Positions 1-5,525 of a DNA stretch of 5,648 nucleotides are shown here, piece after piece; position 1 is the stretch's first letter; the number at the start of each line of letters is the position of its first letter. The stretch covers positions 1 to 5,648 of the forward strand of contig QMLW01000159.1 in the NCBI GenBank assembly GCA_003646935.1, given 5' to 3'. Position numbers and translations under genes: made by a program. The DNA is from Deltaproteobacteria bacterium. Lineage in GTDB: Bacteria > Desulfobacterota > DSM-4660 > Desulfatiglandales > B25-G16. Below the pieces are notes generated by a model that searched no databases, had not been told where the DNA came from, and saw only the letters and a program-made list of their open reading frames with translations.

Positions 1-443
1 CCGAGGGACAGGGCATAGCTCAGTGAGGTGCTCGCGATAAAAACGCCCACGGCCATTCCCCTGCCTTTTGAGGGGTAGCGCTCAGCGATCATCATAATGC
101 CCGGCGCATATACCCCTCCGATAGAAACACCGATAAGCGTGTAGAGGACAAGCCCGGAGTAGTACCCCCGAGCAAAGGCTGCGAAGAGCAATGAAACAAC
201 AACGGTGAAGAGGTTCGAAAGGAGGAACACCCGTTTTGCCCCAACCCTATCGGCCAAGATGGAAAAGAACAACAAGGAAAGGGCATATCCCATCTGGAAC
301 CCGCTTGAGATGGAGCCTGCGGTAGCGGCGGGCATACCCCATTCCCGTTGCAGCACGGGCAGTACCGCTGCATAGGTCATAGAAACGAGGTAGGTAAAGA
401 CCCTGGAAGAACAGAGCCCTATAAGCCACCAATCCCACTTCAT
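1..443 (-). CDS. MFS transporter, N-terminal part (cut by window edge)
   Basis: This is the first 147 codons of an integral membrane transporter; the rest lies beyond the left edge. It starts MKWDWWLIGLCSSR and has alternating hydrophobic segments at about residues 8-30, 43-63, 73-91, 95-120 and 128-147, matching TM1 to TM5 of a 12-helix MFS carrier. The TM2-TM3 loop reads LADRVGAKR (residues 63-71), the conserved MFS motif A (D65, R66, G68, K70, R71). The TM4-TM5 loop has RYPSKGRGMAVG, also typical of the family. The start is supported by GAGGGAA (454-448 on the minus strand) four bases before the ATG. MFS carriers are secondary transporters driven by ion gradients; nothing visible here fixes the substrate. 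It resembles the anion/organic-acid type in style, but that is only an impression. It lies downstream of the MerR-like gene on the same strand, separated by about 530 bases, so co-transcription is doubtful. Confidence 0.9.
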   Translation of the reverse strand, partial: MKWDWWLIGLCSSRVFTYLVSMTYAAVLPVLQREWGMPAATAGSISSGFQMGYALSLLFFSILADRVGAKRVFLLSNLFTVVVSLLFAAFARGYYSGLVLYTLIGVSIGGVYAPGIMMIAERYPSKGRGMAVGVFIASTSLSYALSL

Positions 444-973
444 TGACTTCCCTCTCGGTTTACGAATTGGACTAGAGCGGCACTACAAGACCACCGGACA
501 TCACGTGGACGCCTTCCTTCATAGCAAATAGTATGGCAGGTTACACGGAGAAAATGGCCAGGGACCCTTGCTTATCGGTCAAATACTTCTGGATAGCTAC
601 TTTTGCGCAACATTCTCTGCCATTGCCCTTATGGCAACAAAAGCGATGCCGCACAAACCGGGGTTCATAGAAGAGGAAGATGGTATCAAGGAAGTAGGAT
701 CATCAATAAGCCCAGTATGGATCGTGCCACGGGCAGGGTGGATACCACATCCAAGTACAATGATCCATCCAGTAATAGCCATATCCTCTTGTGCATTCCT
801 TGTCCCTTGTATGTGCTCTCATTTCTCATACGAGCACACTATTCCGGGCTTTGCTTACATGGACCGCACGGTGAGCAGGATTCCAGCGAAATCAAGGGAG
901 GTATACCAATAAGGGATCATCTGGGACACTTCAGAAAAGAGGCTTGTTACAGCAGCCGGAATAGAGTTGGTTA
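444..973. other. Gene-free stretch of about 530 bases
   Basis: I see no gene I can defend here. Open frames of 60-138 codons exist on both strands, but they overlap one another and lack a good ribosome binding site. Their translations are rich in Cys, His, Met, Pro and Ser and match no family I recognise. One visible structure is an inverted repeat, TGTGCTC (812-818) and GAGCACA (832-838), with a 13-base spacer. The stretch is long for a space between two co-oriented genes, so it may hold the promoter and leader of the MFS gene, a decayed gene, or an unrecognised RNA. No clear sigma70 promoter stands out next to the MFS start. Confidence 0.5.
933..957 (-). terminator. Weak candidate terminator after the MerR-like gene
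   Basis: On the minus strand, about 17 bases after the stop of the MerR-like gene, GGCT and AGCC can form a four-pair stem around a nine-base loop, followed by TCTTTT. The stem is short, so this is at best a weak intrinsic terminator and may be chance. Confidence 0.25.
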
Positions 974-1252
974 TCAATCTGAATTATCGGACTTGTCTCC
1001 TAAATTTAGCGAGAGCTGAGGCGCTCTGCCTTGTCCTTTTGCCCGCGCAAAGGCTGTCCTTGCTCTCATGTGGTGCGTTGAAATGAGCGTCCACGCGCGC
1101 TTGATTACCTCCACGTCCTCCTCGGAAAAATCATTATAGTAGAGGCTCTCCTTCTTGACCTTTTTTGGTTCAAGGTAGCCCGCGCGCACGAAATACTTGA
1201 GCTTATCATAGGTCAGGCCACTGACCCGTTTTAGAACTCCACCGGCATACAT
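974..1252 (-). CDS. Small MerR-type winged-helix DNA-binding protein
   Basis: A 92-aa protein starting MYAGGVLKRVSGLTYDKLKY. The pattern (hydrophobic start, VLKRVSGLTYDKLKYFVRAGYL at about residues 6-27, then a wing with SLYYNDFSEEDVEVI at about 36-50) fits the MerR-type winged helix-turn-helix, in which helix-turn-helix and wing contact DNA. MerR regulators usually add a coiled coil and an effector-binding domain. Here only about 40 residues follow the wing: one basic helix (KRAWTLISTHHMRARTAFAR) and a polar tail, so there is no room for an effector domain. A GTG at 1258 is in frame two codons upstream, but the ATG at 1252 fits family alignments and puts AAGGTG eight bases ahead. It lies 80 bases after the nitroreductase stop on the same strand, probably in the same transcript. 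It could regulate that transcript; this is inferred from position only. An excisionase-like role is possible but nothing nearby supports it. Confidence 0.72.
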   Translation of the reverse strand: MYAGGVLKRVSGLTYDKLKYFVRAGYLEPKKVKKESLYYNDFSEEDVEVIKRAWTLISTHHMRARTAFARAKGQGRAPQLSLNLGDKSDNSD

Positions 1253-1270
1253 AAGCACGACACCTTGTCT

Positions 1271-1292
1271 AGGGAACTCCTGAAAGGTCCCT
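1271..1292 (-). other. Short stem-loop ahead of the MerR-like gene
   Basis: AGGGA and TCCCT arms (seven pairs including one mismatch) flank an eight-base loop in the nitroreductase-MerR intergenic space, ending 19 bases before the MerR-like start. It could affect mRNA processing or translation, but it is short and may be chance. Confidence 0.25.
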
Positions 1293-1332
1293 GCCTCTCA
1301 GTATGAGCGGTGAAAATGCTCCGGGAACAACG

Positions 1333-1875
1333 CTAAAACGAATCATAATGTACAAACTCCCCGATCCCCTTACGTGGAGGCGCCTTGGACTCCTGCGCAG
1401 GGTAACCGAGCGGAATCAGTGATACCACTTCATAGCCTTGCGGCACCCTAAGAACCTCCTTTGCCGTATCGTGATTGAAAAGACCAACGATGACCGTCCC
1501 CAAATTCAGGGAATGAGCGGTCAAGCAGAGGGTTTGGGTGGCGATTCCGATGTCGTACATAAACCAATCACCGAATTTGGTGGTGGCTTCTCCCTTTTTG
1601 TACCCTGCGCTCGTCAGCTTAGCACACAGGGCAATCACTACAGGGGCTTCCATAATGGCCTTGGATGAAGGATTACCCGGAGGCAGAGTTTCGCGGACTT
1701 TTTGCTTGATGGCTGGATCCTTAATCACGATTGCCTCCCAGCATTGTGTGTTAGCCCACGAAGGTGACCATCTGATAGCCTCAAGGATGGTAGTGAGATG
1801 TTCCTCAGGGATTTCACGGTCCTGATATTCCCTGATGCTGCGCCTTCCCTGAACGATTTCCATAAAATCCGCCAT
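1333..1875 (-). CDS. Nitroreductase-family FMN oxidoreductase (180 aa)
   Basis: A 180-aa member of the nitroreductase superfamily: cytoplasmic, usually dimeric FMN enzymes that move hydride from NAD(P)H to nitro-aromatics, quinones, flavins or other acceptors. Visible family features are MEIVQGRRSIREYQD at residues 5-19, where RRS contacts the FMN phosphate; SPSWANTQCWEAIVI (37-51), the FMN-contacting segment usually written PS..N.QPW; the helix DIGIATQTLCLTAHSLNLGT (108-127); and PLGYPA (155-160) near the C-terminus. The usual Pro before Trp is Cys45 here. The length is normal for the short class. The reading frame stays open to 1950, but the start at 1875 is clear because a full AAGGAGGT sits five bases upstream and the family homology begins there. 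It is the first gene of a likely two-gene unit with the MerR-like protein and faces away from the lytic transglycosylase remnant. The substrate cannot be told from sequence. Confidence 0.92.
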   Translation of the reverse strand: MADFMEIVQGRRSIREYQDREIPEEHLTTILEAIRWSPSWANTQCWEAIVIKDPAIKQKVRETLPPGNPSSKAIMEAPVVIALCAKLTSAGYKKGEATTKFGDWFMYDIGIATQTLCLTAHSLNLGTVIVGLFNHDTAKEVLRVPQGYEVVSLIPLGYPAQESKAPPRKGIGEFVHYDSF

Positions 1876-1880
1876 ACGAA

Positions 1881-1888
1881 ACCTCCTT
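1881..1888 (-). promoter_or_regulatory. Shine-Dalgarno site that fixes the nitroreductase start
   Basis: AAGGAGGT on the minus strand, five bases before the ATG at 1875, is a near-perfect anti-16S match. It decides between this start and longer in-frame alternatives reaching 1950. Confidence 0.85.
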
Positions 1889-1923
1889 CTCAACGATTCA
1901 CTAATGAAATTGCGAGATCTACT

Positions 1924-1950
1924 ATGATAAATTTTATCCATTGTTGTCAA
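1924..1950 (-). promoter_or_regulatory. Candidate sigma70 promoter of the nitroreductase gene, with internal palindrome
   Basis: On the minus strand TTGACA (1950-1945) is a perfect -35 box. TATCAT (1929-1924) matches five of six -10 bases with a short 15-base spacer; a poorer CATAGT lies at an 18-base spacer. Between the boxes and overlapping the -10 is a 13-base inverted repeat, GATAAATTTTATC on the plus strand (1926-1938), with six-base arms around one central base. A palindrome between -35 and -10 is where MerR-family activators bind, and a MerR-like gene lies in this unit. The predicted leader to the ATG would be about 40 bases. The promoter is a reasonable call; the operator role is inference. 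Confidence 0.5.
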
Positions 1951-1972
1951 CCACTTTTGCCCACCCTATGCT
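1944..1972 (+). promoter_or_regulatory. Candidate divergent promoter toward the transglycosylase remnant
   Basis: On the plus strand TTGTCA (1944-1949, five of six -35 bases) is followed after 17 bases by TATGCT (1967-1972, four of six -10 bases). The -35 overlaps the -35 of the opposite promoter by five bases, so only one polymerase could bind at a time. The leader to the start at 2098 would be about 118 bases and would contain the hairpin at 2043-2071. The -10 match is weak. Confidence 0.35.
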
Positions 1973-2042
1973 CTATGAATATTTCATCTGTCACCTGATG
2001 GAGCTGTTCAAGGTGCATGTTCCTTTTTACACCGAGCTCATG

Positions 2043-2071
2043 CCATGGTATCCTGATACAGGACACCATGG
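2043..2071 (+). repeat. 29-base near-perfect hairpin in the leader of the transglycosylase remnant
   Basis: The arms are CCATGGT (2043-2049) with ACCATGG (2065-2071) and TCCTG (2051-2055) with CAGGA (2059-2063). One A/C mismatch lies between the two blocks and the loop is ATA. That gives twelve pairs out of thirteen. It ends 26 bases before the ATG at 2098, ahead of the ribosome binding site. It could be an operator for a dimeric protein, an mRNA stem, or a small palindromic repeat. No run of T follows, so it is not a standard intrinsic terminator. Confidence 0.6.
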
Positions 2072-2097
2072 AGAAGCACACATAAGGGGTATATCTC

Positions 2098-3037
2098 ATG
2101 AAATCGAGGCTTGTTCTCATCCTCTTTGGACTCATGCTCGTTCCTTCACCGAATGCTCCTTGTGAGGATTTCAAGGGACCTCATCTGCCTCCTTTGACCT
2201 CATCGCTCCGAGTATCCGCTCCCCTCTCCTTTTGCGGTGAAGAGGTCCCAATCGATATCCAGGATAGTAAAGAAAGGCTTGAGAAGGAGCTCCTCCTTAC
2301 CCTCTGGGACCGACCCCAGGTAATCCTCTGGTTAAAGAGGTCCGGTCGCTACCTGCCTAACCATAAACGATCACATCGACGAGAGGCTAAACGTGGTCTC
2401 CTCGACAAGGGCTGCAATACGGTATTTTGAGGACCTTCATGAGAAGTTCGGGTCATGGACCCTGGCTGCTGCGGCCTATAATATGGGCGACGAGGGCCTT
2501 GAGGTGGAAATTGAAGAGCAGCAGGCAGGCGCTTACTTCCATTTGTATCTCCCGATTGAAACCCAGAGGTTTGTGTTCCGGGTCATCTCCGTAAAGTTGA
2601 TCTTCTCTGACCCGGAACAATACGGCTTTTACCTGTCCGATGAGGACTACTATCCGCCCATGGAGTGCGAGGCGATCCAGGTGAACTGCCCTCGAGATAT
2701 CCCCATACGTATCGTTGCGAACGCCGCCAAAACCCATTTCAAGGCCATCAAGGATCTGAATCCCGAGGTTCGTGGGCACTACCTCCCACAAGGAAACCAC
2801 AGCCTGTGTATGCCCAAGGGTTCGGCAAAGGGATTTCACCGCTGCTATCAGGACCTCGTTGAGAAGTGGCTGGCATCGAGAGAAGAGGTTGTCTATGTTG
2901 TGAAGAAGGGAGACAATCCCTCCCTCATTGCGGAAACGTTCGGTGTTTCCTTAGCGTCTCTTCTTATCTGGAATAAGCTCTCCATTTCAGCACGCATCTA
3001 TCCCGGTGATCGACTGATTATCTACAAGAGAAGGTAA
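2098..3037 (+). pseudogene. Broken MltD-like lytic transglycosylase with LysM domain (out-of-frame internal deletion)
   Basis: The intact family cuts the MurNAc-GlcNAc bond of peptidoglycan in the periplasm, forming 1,6-anhydro ends. The start (AAGGGG eight bases upstream) gives a signal peptide, MKSRLVLILFGLMLVPSPNA, then a normal N-terminal part ending LWDRPQVILWLKRSGRYLP (to about 2358). After that the frame reads nonsense and stops at 2430. The homologous sequence resumes in the next frame at about 2357-2360 as LTINDHIDERLNVVSSTRAA and runs to 3037. It holds the transglycosylase end motif (WTLAAAAYNMGDEG) and a C-terminal LysM (about 2885-3034; VYVVKKGDN, LIIYKRR), which binds glycan. In relatives about 50 residues lie between YLP and YGL, including the catalytic Glu of the ES motif and the GxxQFM region; all are missing. 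The frame change implies a deletion of about 150 bases, of length 2 modulo 3. The product would be inactive. Sequencing or assembly error is possible but unlikely for so large a loss. Confidence 0.85.
2885..3034 (+). other. LysM domain coding segment
   Basis: The last 50 codons of the broken gene encode a single LysM fold: VVYVVKKGDNPSLIAETFGV, an Asn in the IWNKL segment, then IYPGDRLIIY. All usual landmarks (YxVxxGD, IAxxFxV, N, IxPGxxLxI) are present, so this part shows no decay. That suggests the inactivation is recent or the fragment still has a use. Confidence 0.8.
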
Positions 3038-3060
3038 ATGCCGTGGAAACTGATTCGTTT

Positions 3061-3399
3061 TTATAACCGTTCCAAAAATACCTGATCGCCGAACTCTTGC
3101 TCGAGGGCTCCGGTAAGTTTCTCAAGCTCCTCCTCGGATTCCATCTCCACAACCAGATCCTGTTCATCCAGCACCTTCAGGTATCCGTGGGGTTTGATGG
3201 TTTTAATAACCTCCTTTACATCCGCTGTCACCCAACCCTTCATCCTGCGCACCAGTTCTTCCCCGGTAAATGCCCGTTCGATGGTGAGCTCGACCTCCCT
3301 CCTCTGTGCCTTCCAGCCCAGAACCGCTGGCTTGACAACAATGGGTGTCACAGGATCGAACATCGCAGCACAGGTGAACCATAACCTTGCCCTGATCAT
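3061..3399 (-). CDS. Uncharacterised 112-aa acidic protein
   Basis: I do not recognise this family. The start is well supported: GGGAGGAG lies five bases before the ATG at 3399. The N-terminal third (MIRARLWFTCAAMFDPVTPI, then VVKPAVLGWKAQRREVELTI) is mixed hydrophobic and basic. The middle has FTGEELVRRMKGWVTADVKE (44-63), then IKPHGYLKVLDEQDLVVEME. The C-terminal third is a likely amphipathic acidic helix (ESEEELEKLTGALEQEFGDQ). There is no signal peptide of normal form, no membrane helix and only one Cys, so a small cytosolic alpha/beta protein is likely. The alternating strand-like and helix-like runs and coherent charge pattern argue for a real protein. Its 3' end faces the end of the transglycosylase remnant, 23 bases away. 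It is probably monocistronic, with upstream non-coding DNA at 3400-3805. No function is proposed. Confidence 0.75.
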   Translation of the reverse strand: MIRARLWFTCAAMFDPVTPIVVKPAVLGWKAQRREVELTIERAFTGEELVRRMKGWVTADVKEVIKTIKPHGYLKVLDEQDLVVEMESEEELEKLTGALEQEFGDQVFLERL

Positions 3400-3638
3400 C
3401 TAGACTCCTCCCTTCGAAGCTATCATAAGGTAATCGTTGATCCATTTCTTTGTCAACATGCAAAGAGCAAAAAACTAAAAGACGATGGATATGGATCAAG
3501 CCTGAAAACACATAACTTCCTTGACAAACCATCTTGTCTTTTCATATGTATGCCCACTAGAGGTCTTCATCGCTCAAGATCGTTCAATTTAGGTCGAATT
3601 TTTGTTATTGATGTAGGATGATATGCTAACAGGCAAAA

Positions 3639-3696
3639 GGCGCAGGGCGCAAGGCACAGGTTGACCATGCTATGAATGTAACATTTGCCCTACGCC
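3639..3696. repeat. GGCGCAR heptamer repeats with inverted partner
   Basis: Three heptamers stand in tandem (GGCGCAG, GGCGCAA, GGCACAG; 3639-3659). About 25 bases on, TTTGCCCTACGCC (3684-3696) is their inverse with ten of thirteen positions matching. The whole forms an imperfect palindrome of about 58 bases. Small repeats of this build are found scattered between genes in many bacteria; whether this one is dispersed in the genome cannot be seen here. Confidence 0.45.
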
Positions 3697-3740
3697 ATAT
3701 ATCTTATGCCCTCAGCCGAATGATTAAAGCAATGTGAATC

Positions 3741-3754
3741 ATGGTTGAAACCAT
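3741..3754. promoter_or_regulatory. 14-base palindrome upstream of the second nitroreductase
   Basis: ATGGTTGAAACCAT has perfect six-base arms around GA. It overlaps TTGAAA (3745-3750), a possible -35 box with TTTAAG 18 bases on as a weak -10. A site covering the -35 would suit a repressor, but the promoter itself is poor and this is tentative. Confidence 0.3.
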
Positions 3755-3805
3755 TCGTTACGTGTCGGTTTAAGGCGAAGCTTTTCTCGTAAGGGGGGCC
3801 ACTCC

Positions 3806-4453
3806 ATGGAACTCGAAAAGGTAATAATAGAGCGCCATAGCACAAGGGCCTTTCTGGAGGTACCTATCCCCCGAGAAACAATGGATAAATTGCTCTTCCT
3901 CTCCACCCGTGGACCTTCGGCGATCAACCTCCAGCCCTGGGAGTTTACCGTGGTCATGGGAGAGGAACGGGAGCGTTTAAGCAGGGTTCTGGTAAAAGCC
4001 ATGCGCGAGAGGAATATCTCCTGCGGCCCTGATGCAGTGAGGCCTCTTCCCAAGTATTTTATGGACCGCCAGCGCAAACTGATGGACTGCATTCTACCCA
4101 GCCTGGATAAAGAGACCGACTTTCAGGAGTTCATTAACGAGGGTTCATGTAACTTTTATGGGGCACCCGTGGCCATCATCCTCACCATTGATCGAGCCTT
4201 TTCCAAATCCAGATTGGTGGATGCGGGGATTGCGGTAGGATATATGGTGCTGGCAGCCCACAACATGGGATTAGGGACATGCCCAATCGGGCTCATAAAC
4301 GCCTTTGCAGAGGAGATCAGGGAAATGCTCAATATCCCTGATGAAAAGAATATCGTGATCGGTATAGCCGTTGGATATCCCGACCCTGATTCCCCGGTAA
4401 ACCGAGCGATCTCCGAGCGCACACCTATTCACGAGGTAGCGCGGTTTTATTAG
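3806..4453 (+). CDS. Nitroreductase-family FMN oxidoreductase (215 aa)
   Basis: A second nitroreductase-superfamily flavoprotein, clearly different from the one at 1333-1875. Family marks are MELEKVIIERHSTRAFLEVP at residues 1-20, with R10, S12 and R14 in the FMN-phosphate site; GPSAINLQPWEFTVV (36-50), the canonical PS..N.QPW segment; GAPVAIIL (119-126); DAGIAVGYMVLAAHNMGLGT (139-158); and AVGYPDPD (188-195). Compared with the 180-aa enzyme it has about 35 extra residues, mainly between the QPW segment and GAPV (about 60-115), a region that in this superfamily helps shape the substrate pocket. It should be a cytosolic dimer using NAD(P)H; the substrate is unknown. AAGGGGGG seven bases before the ATG supports the start. 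It appears to be a single-gene unit, convergent with queG about 107 bases downstream. Confidence 0.93.
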   Translation: MELEKVIIERHSTRAFLEVPIPRETMDKLLFLSTRGPSAINLQPWEFTVVMGEERERLSRVLVKAMRERNISCGPDAVRPLPKYFMDRQRKLMDCILPSLDKETDFQEFINEGSCNFYGAPVAIILTIDRAFSKSRLVDAGIAVGYMVLAAHNMGLGTCPIGLINAFAEEIREMLNIPDEKNIVIGIAVGYPDPDSPVNRAISERTPIHEVARFY

Positions 4454-4481
4454 TGTATCCATACACCAAATATGTGGATAC
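4453..4481 (+). other. Alternative stem-loops just after the nitroreductase stop
   Basis: GTGTAT and ATACAC (4453-4466) form a six-pair stem with a two-base loop, starting on the last base of the stop codon. The overlapping GTATCCA (4455-4461) and TGGATAC (4475-4481) form a competing seven-pair stem. No T-run follows, so this is not a classical terminator, but it sits where transcript-end structure is expected between convergent genes. Confidence 0.35.
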
Positions 4482-4560
4482 GGTACGGGTCTGCCGATTT
4501 CTCCCCTATAGCGACATTCGCCCGCAACCCGAAACTCGCCCCTATGATCCGCTGCCCCAA

Positions 4561-5448
4561 TTAGATAAGTAATGCCCGAATATTGCTCTTTAACTTCTTC
4601 AGCCCTGCCCGTTCAAATGCAGTCCTCCCAAAGGTCCCCTTGAACTCCGATTCACTCATCGCGAGGATTTCTCCGGTGGAGGGGAGCGAGACAATACCCC
4701 GTTCCTCTCTATTAAAGGGACAAACCTCCTGACACGCGTCACAGCCAAAAAAGGTATTCCCCATGTTCCCTGCCTGCTCCCGATCGATATCGCCCTTGGA
4801 CTCAATGGTGAGGTACGACAGACATCGAGAGACATCAAGGAAAAAGGGCGCTTTCAAGGCCCCGGTGGGGCAACTGTCAATGCACCTCCTGCAGGAACCA
4901 CATCCTTTGTCATGCTCTTTGAAGGCGGTGATGGGAAACGGGGCGGTGGTGAGGATCTCAACCAGGTAACAGTACGAGCCATAACCCGGAACGATTAACA
5001 TGTTGTTCTTTCCGATAAAGCCAATTCCGCTCGCCTCGGCAAAGCTCCTCTCAAGTATGGGTGCGGAGTCCACGCATACCCTGGAGCGACTTGCTGGAAA
5101 TAATTCATCAATACATGCGCAGAGCTCTTTTCCTGACTTCTTCAATCGAAGGTGGTAATCATCTTGATCCGGCGTGCTGTACCTCGATGCTGCGTATCCA
5201 TCCGGCGTTAAGGGCTTCACCGCTGGATACGGATAGGCCAGGGAGATTATCGTCCGCGTTCCCTCGAGGAGCTTTGTCGGATTCTTCCGTATGTCAAGGT
5301 GCTTCTCGAGATAGGACATATCGCCTACCTCGACTTCCCGCAACCAGCGGCGGAAGGATTCGAAGTGAAGAGGGGTGCCCGGCCTGGTAAAGCCTACCGC
5401 AATAAAGCCCAGTTCCCTTGCCTTATCTATGAATACCTCGCGAATCAT
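4561..5448 (-). CDS. queG: Epoxyqueuosine reductase QueG
   Basis: A cytosolic cobalamin and Fe-S enzyme that reduces epoxyqueuosine to queuosine at position 34 of tRNAs reading NAY codons, the last step of queuosine synthesis. Residue marks: the N-terminal KARELGFIAVGF (9-20); the SRY (88-90); VDSAPILERSFAE (126-138) with the catalytic Asp127; GFIGKNNMLI (143-152). The two [4Fe-4S] clusters come from C183, C186, C189, C193 and from C209, C236, C239, C243, in CGSCRRCIDSCP, RCLSYLTIESKG and GCDACQEVCPFN. All eight cysteines are present. At 295 aa it is the short form: it ends soon after the second cluster and lacks the C-terminal HEAT-like repeats of longer QueG proteins. The upstream frame is blocked by a stop, so the ATG at 5448 is the only good start although its ribosome binding site is weak (GGAAAG about 14 bases away). 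It follows a small membrane-protein gene on the same strand by 77 bases and may share its transcript. Confidence 0.95.
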   Translation of the reverse strand: MIREVFIDKARELGFIAVGFTRPGTPLHFESFRRWLREVEVGDMSYLEKHLDIRKNPTKLLEGTRTIISLAYPYPAVKPLTPDGYAASRYSTPDQDDYHLRLKKSGKELCACIDELFPASRSRVCVDSAPILERSFAEASGIGFIGKNNMLIVPGYGSYCYLVEILTTAPFPITAFKEHDKGCGSCRRCIDSCPTGALKAPFFLDVSRCLSYLTIESKGDIDREQAGNMGNTFFGCDACQEVCPFNREERGIVSLPSTGEILAMSESEFKGTFGRTAFERAGLKKLKSNIRALLI

Positions 5449-5525
5449 AGAGAAAACCGCTTTCCACGAAGGAAGTAAATCCAGCTATACAATCGCTTCG
5501 CGATTTTATCCTGCTGGGTGTCTTC

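Larger units (their letters stand above)
3400..3805. other. Divergent intergenic region with short repeats
   Basis: About 400 bases lie between the divergent starts at 3399 (minus) and 3806 (plus), with no supportable gene. Contents: a Shine-Dalgarno site for the minus gene (3405-3412); TTGACA on the minus strand (3456-3451) without a good -10 partner; TTGACA on the plus strand (3521-3526) followed by CATATGTA, a weak -10; a nine-base inverted repeat, TTGATCCAT (3437-3445) with ATGGATCAA (3491-3499); a heptamer repeat cluster (3639-3659) with an inverted partner (3684-3696); and a palindrome at 3741-3754. Confidence 0.6.

Noticed and set aside
597..782. A 61-codon minus-strand frame starting MAITGWIIVLGCG
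   Set aside because: The hydrophobic start first suggested a transporter remnant, but the rest has no membrane pattern or motif, and the only SD-like AGAGG is two or three bases from the start, too close.
568..1019. Two overlapping plus-strand open frames (114 and 138 codons) in the left gap
   Set aside because: They overlap in different frames, the second runs into the MerR-like gene on the other strand, neither has a good ribosome binding site, and the translations look random.
2098..2430. Programmed frameshift in the transglycosylase gene
   Set aside because: No slippery heptamer is seen at the junction, and a frameshift would not restore the roughly 50 missing residues that include the catalytic Glu.
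2453..2839. A 128-codon open frame antisense to the transglycosylase remnant
   Set aside because: The plus-strand frame carries clear family homology over the same bases, so the antisense frame is a codon-bias shadow.
3038..3060. Possible bidirectional terminator between the convergent ends
   Set aside because: There is a T-run (GTTTTT) but only four-pair stems can be drawn, so I cannot support a terminator.
3203..3532. A 109-codon minus-strand frame overlapping the 112-aa gene
   Set aside because: It lacks a ribosome binding site and reads through the intergenic region; the alternative frame has an excellent start signal and coherent composition.
5061..5390. A 109-codon plus-strand frame inside queG
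   Set aside because: It lies opposite highly conserved QueG motifs and is a shadow.
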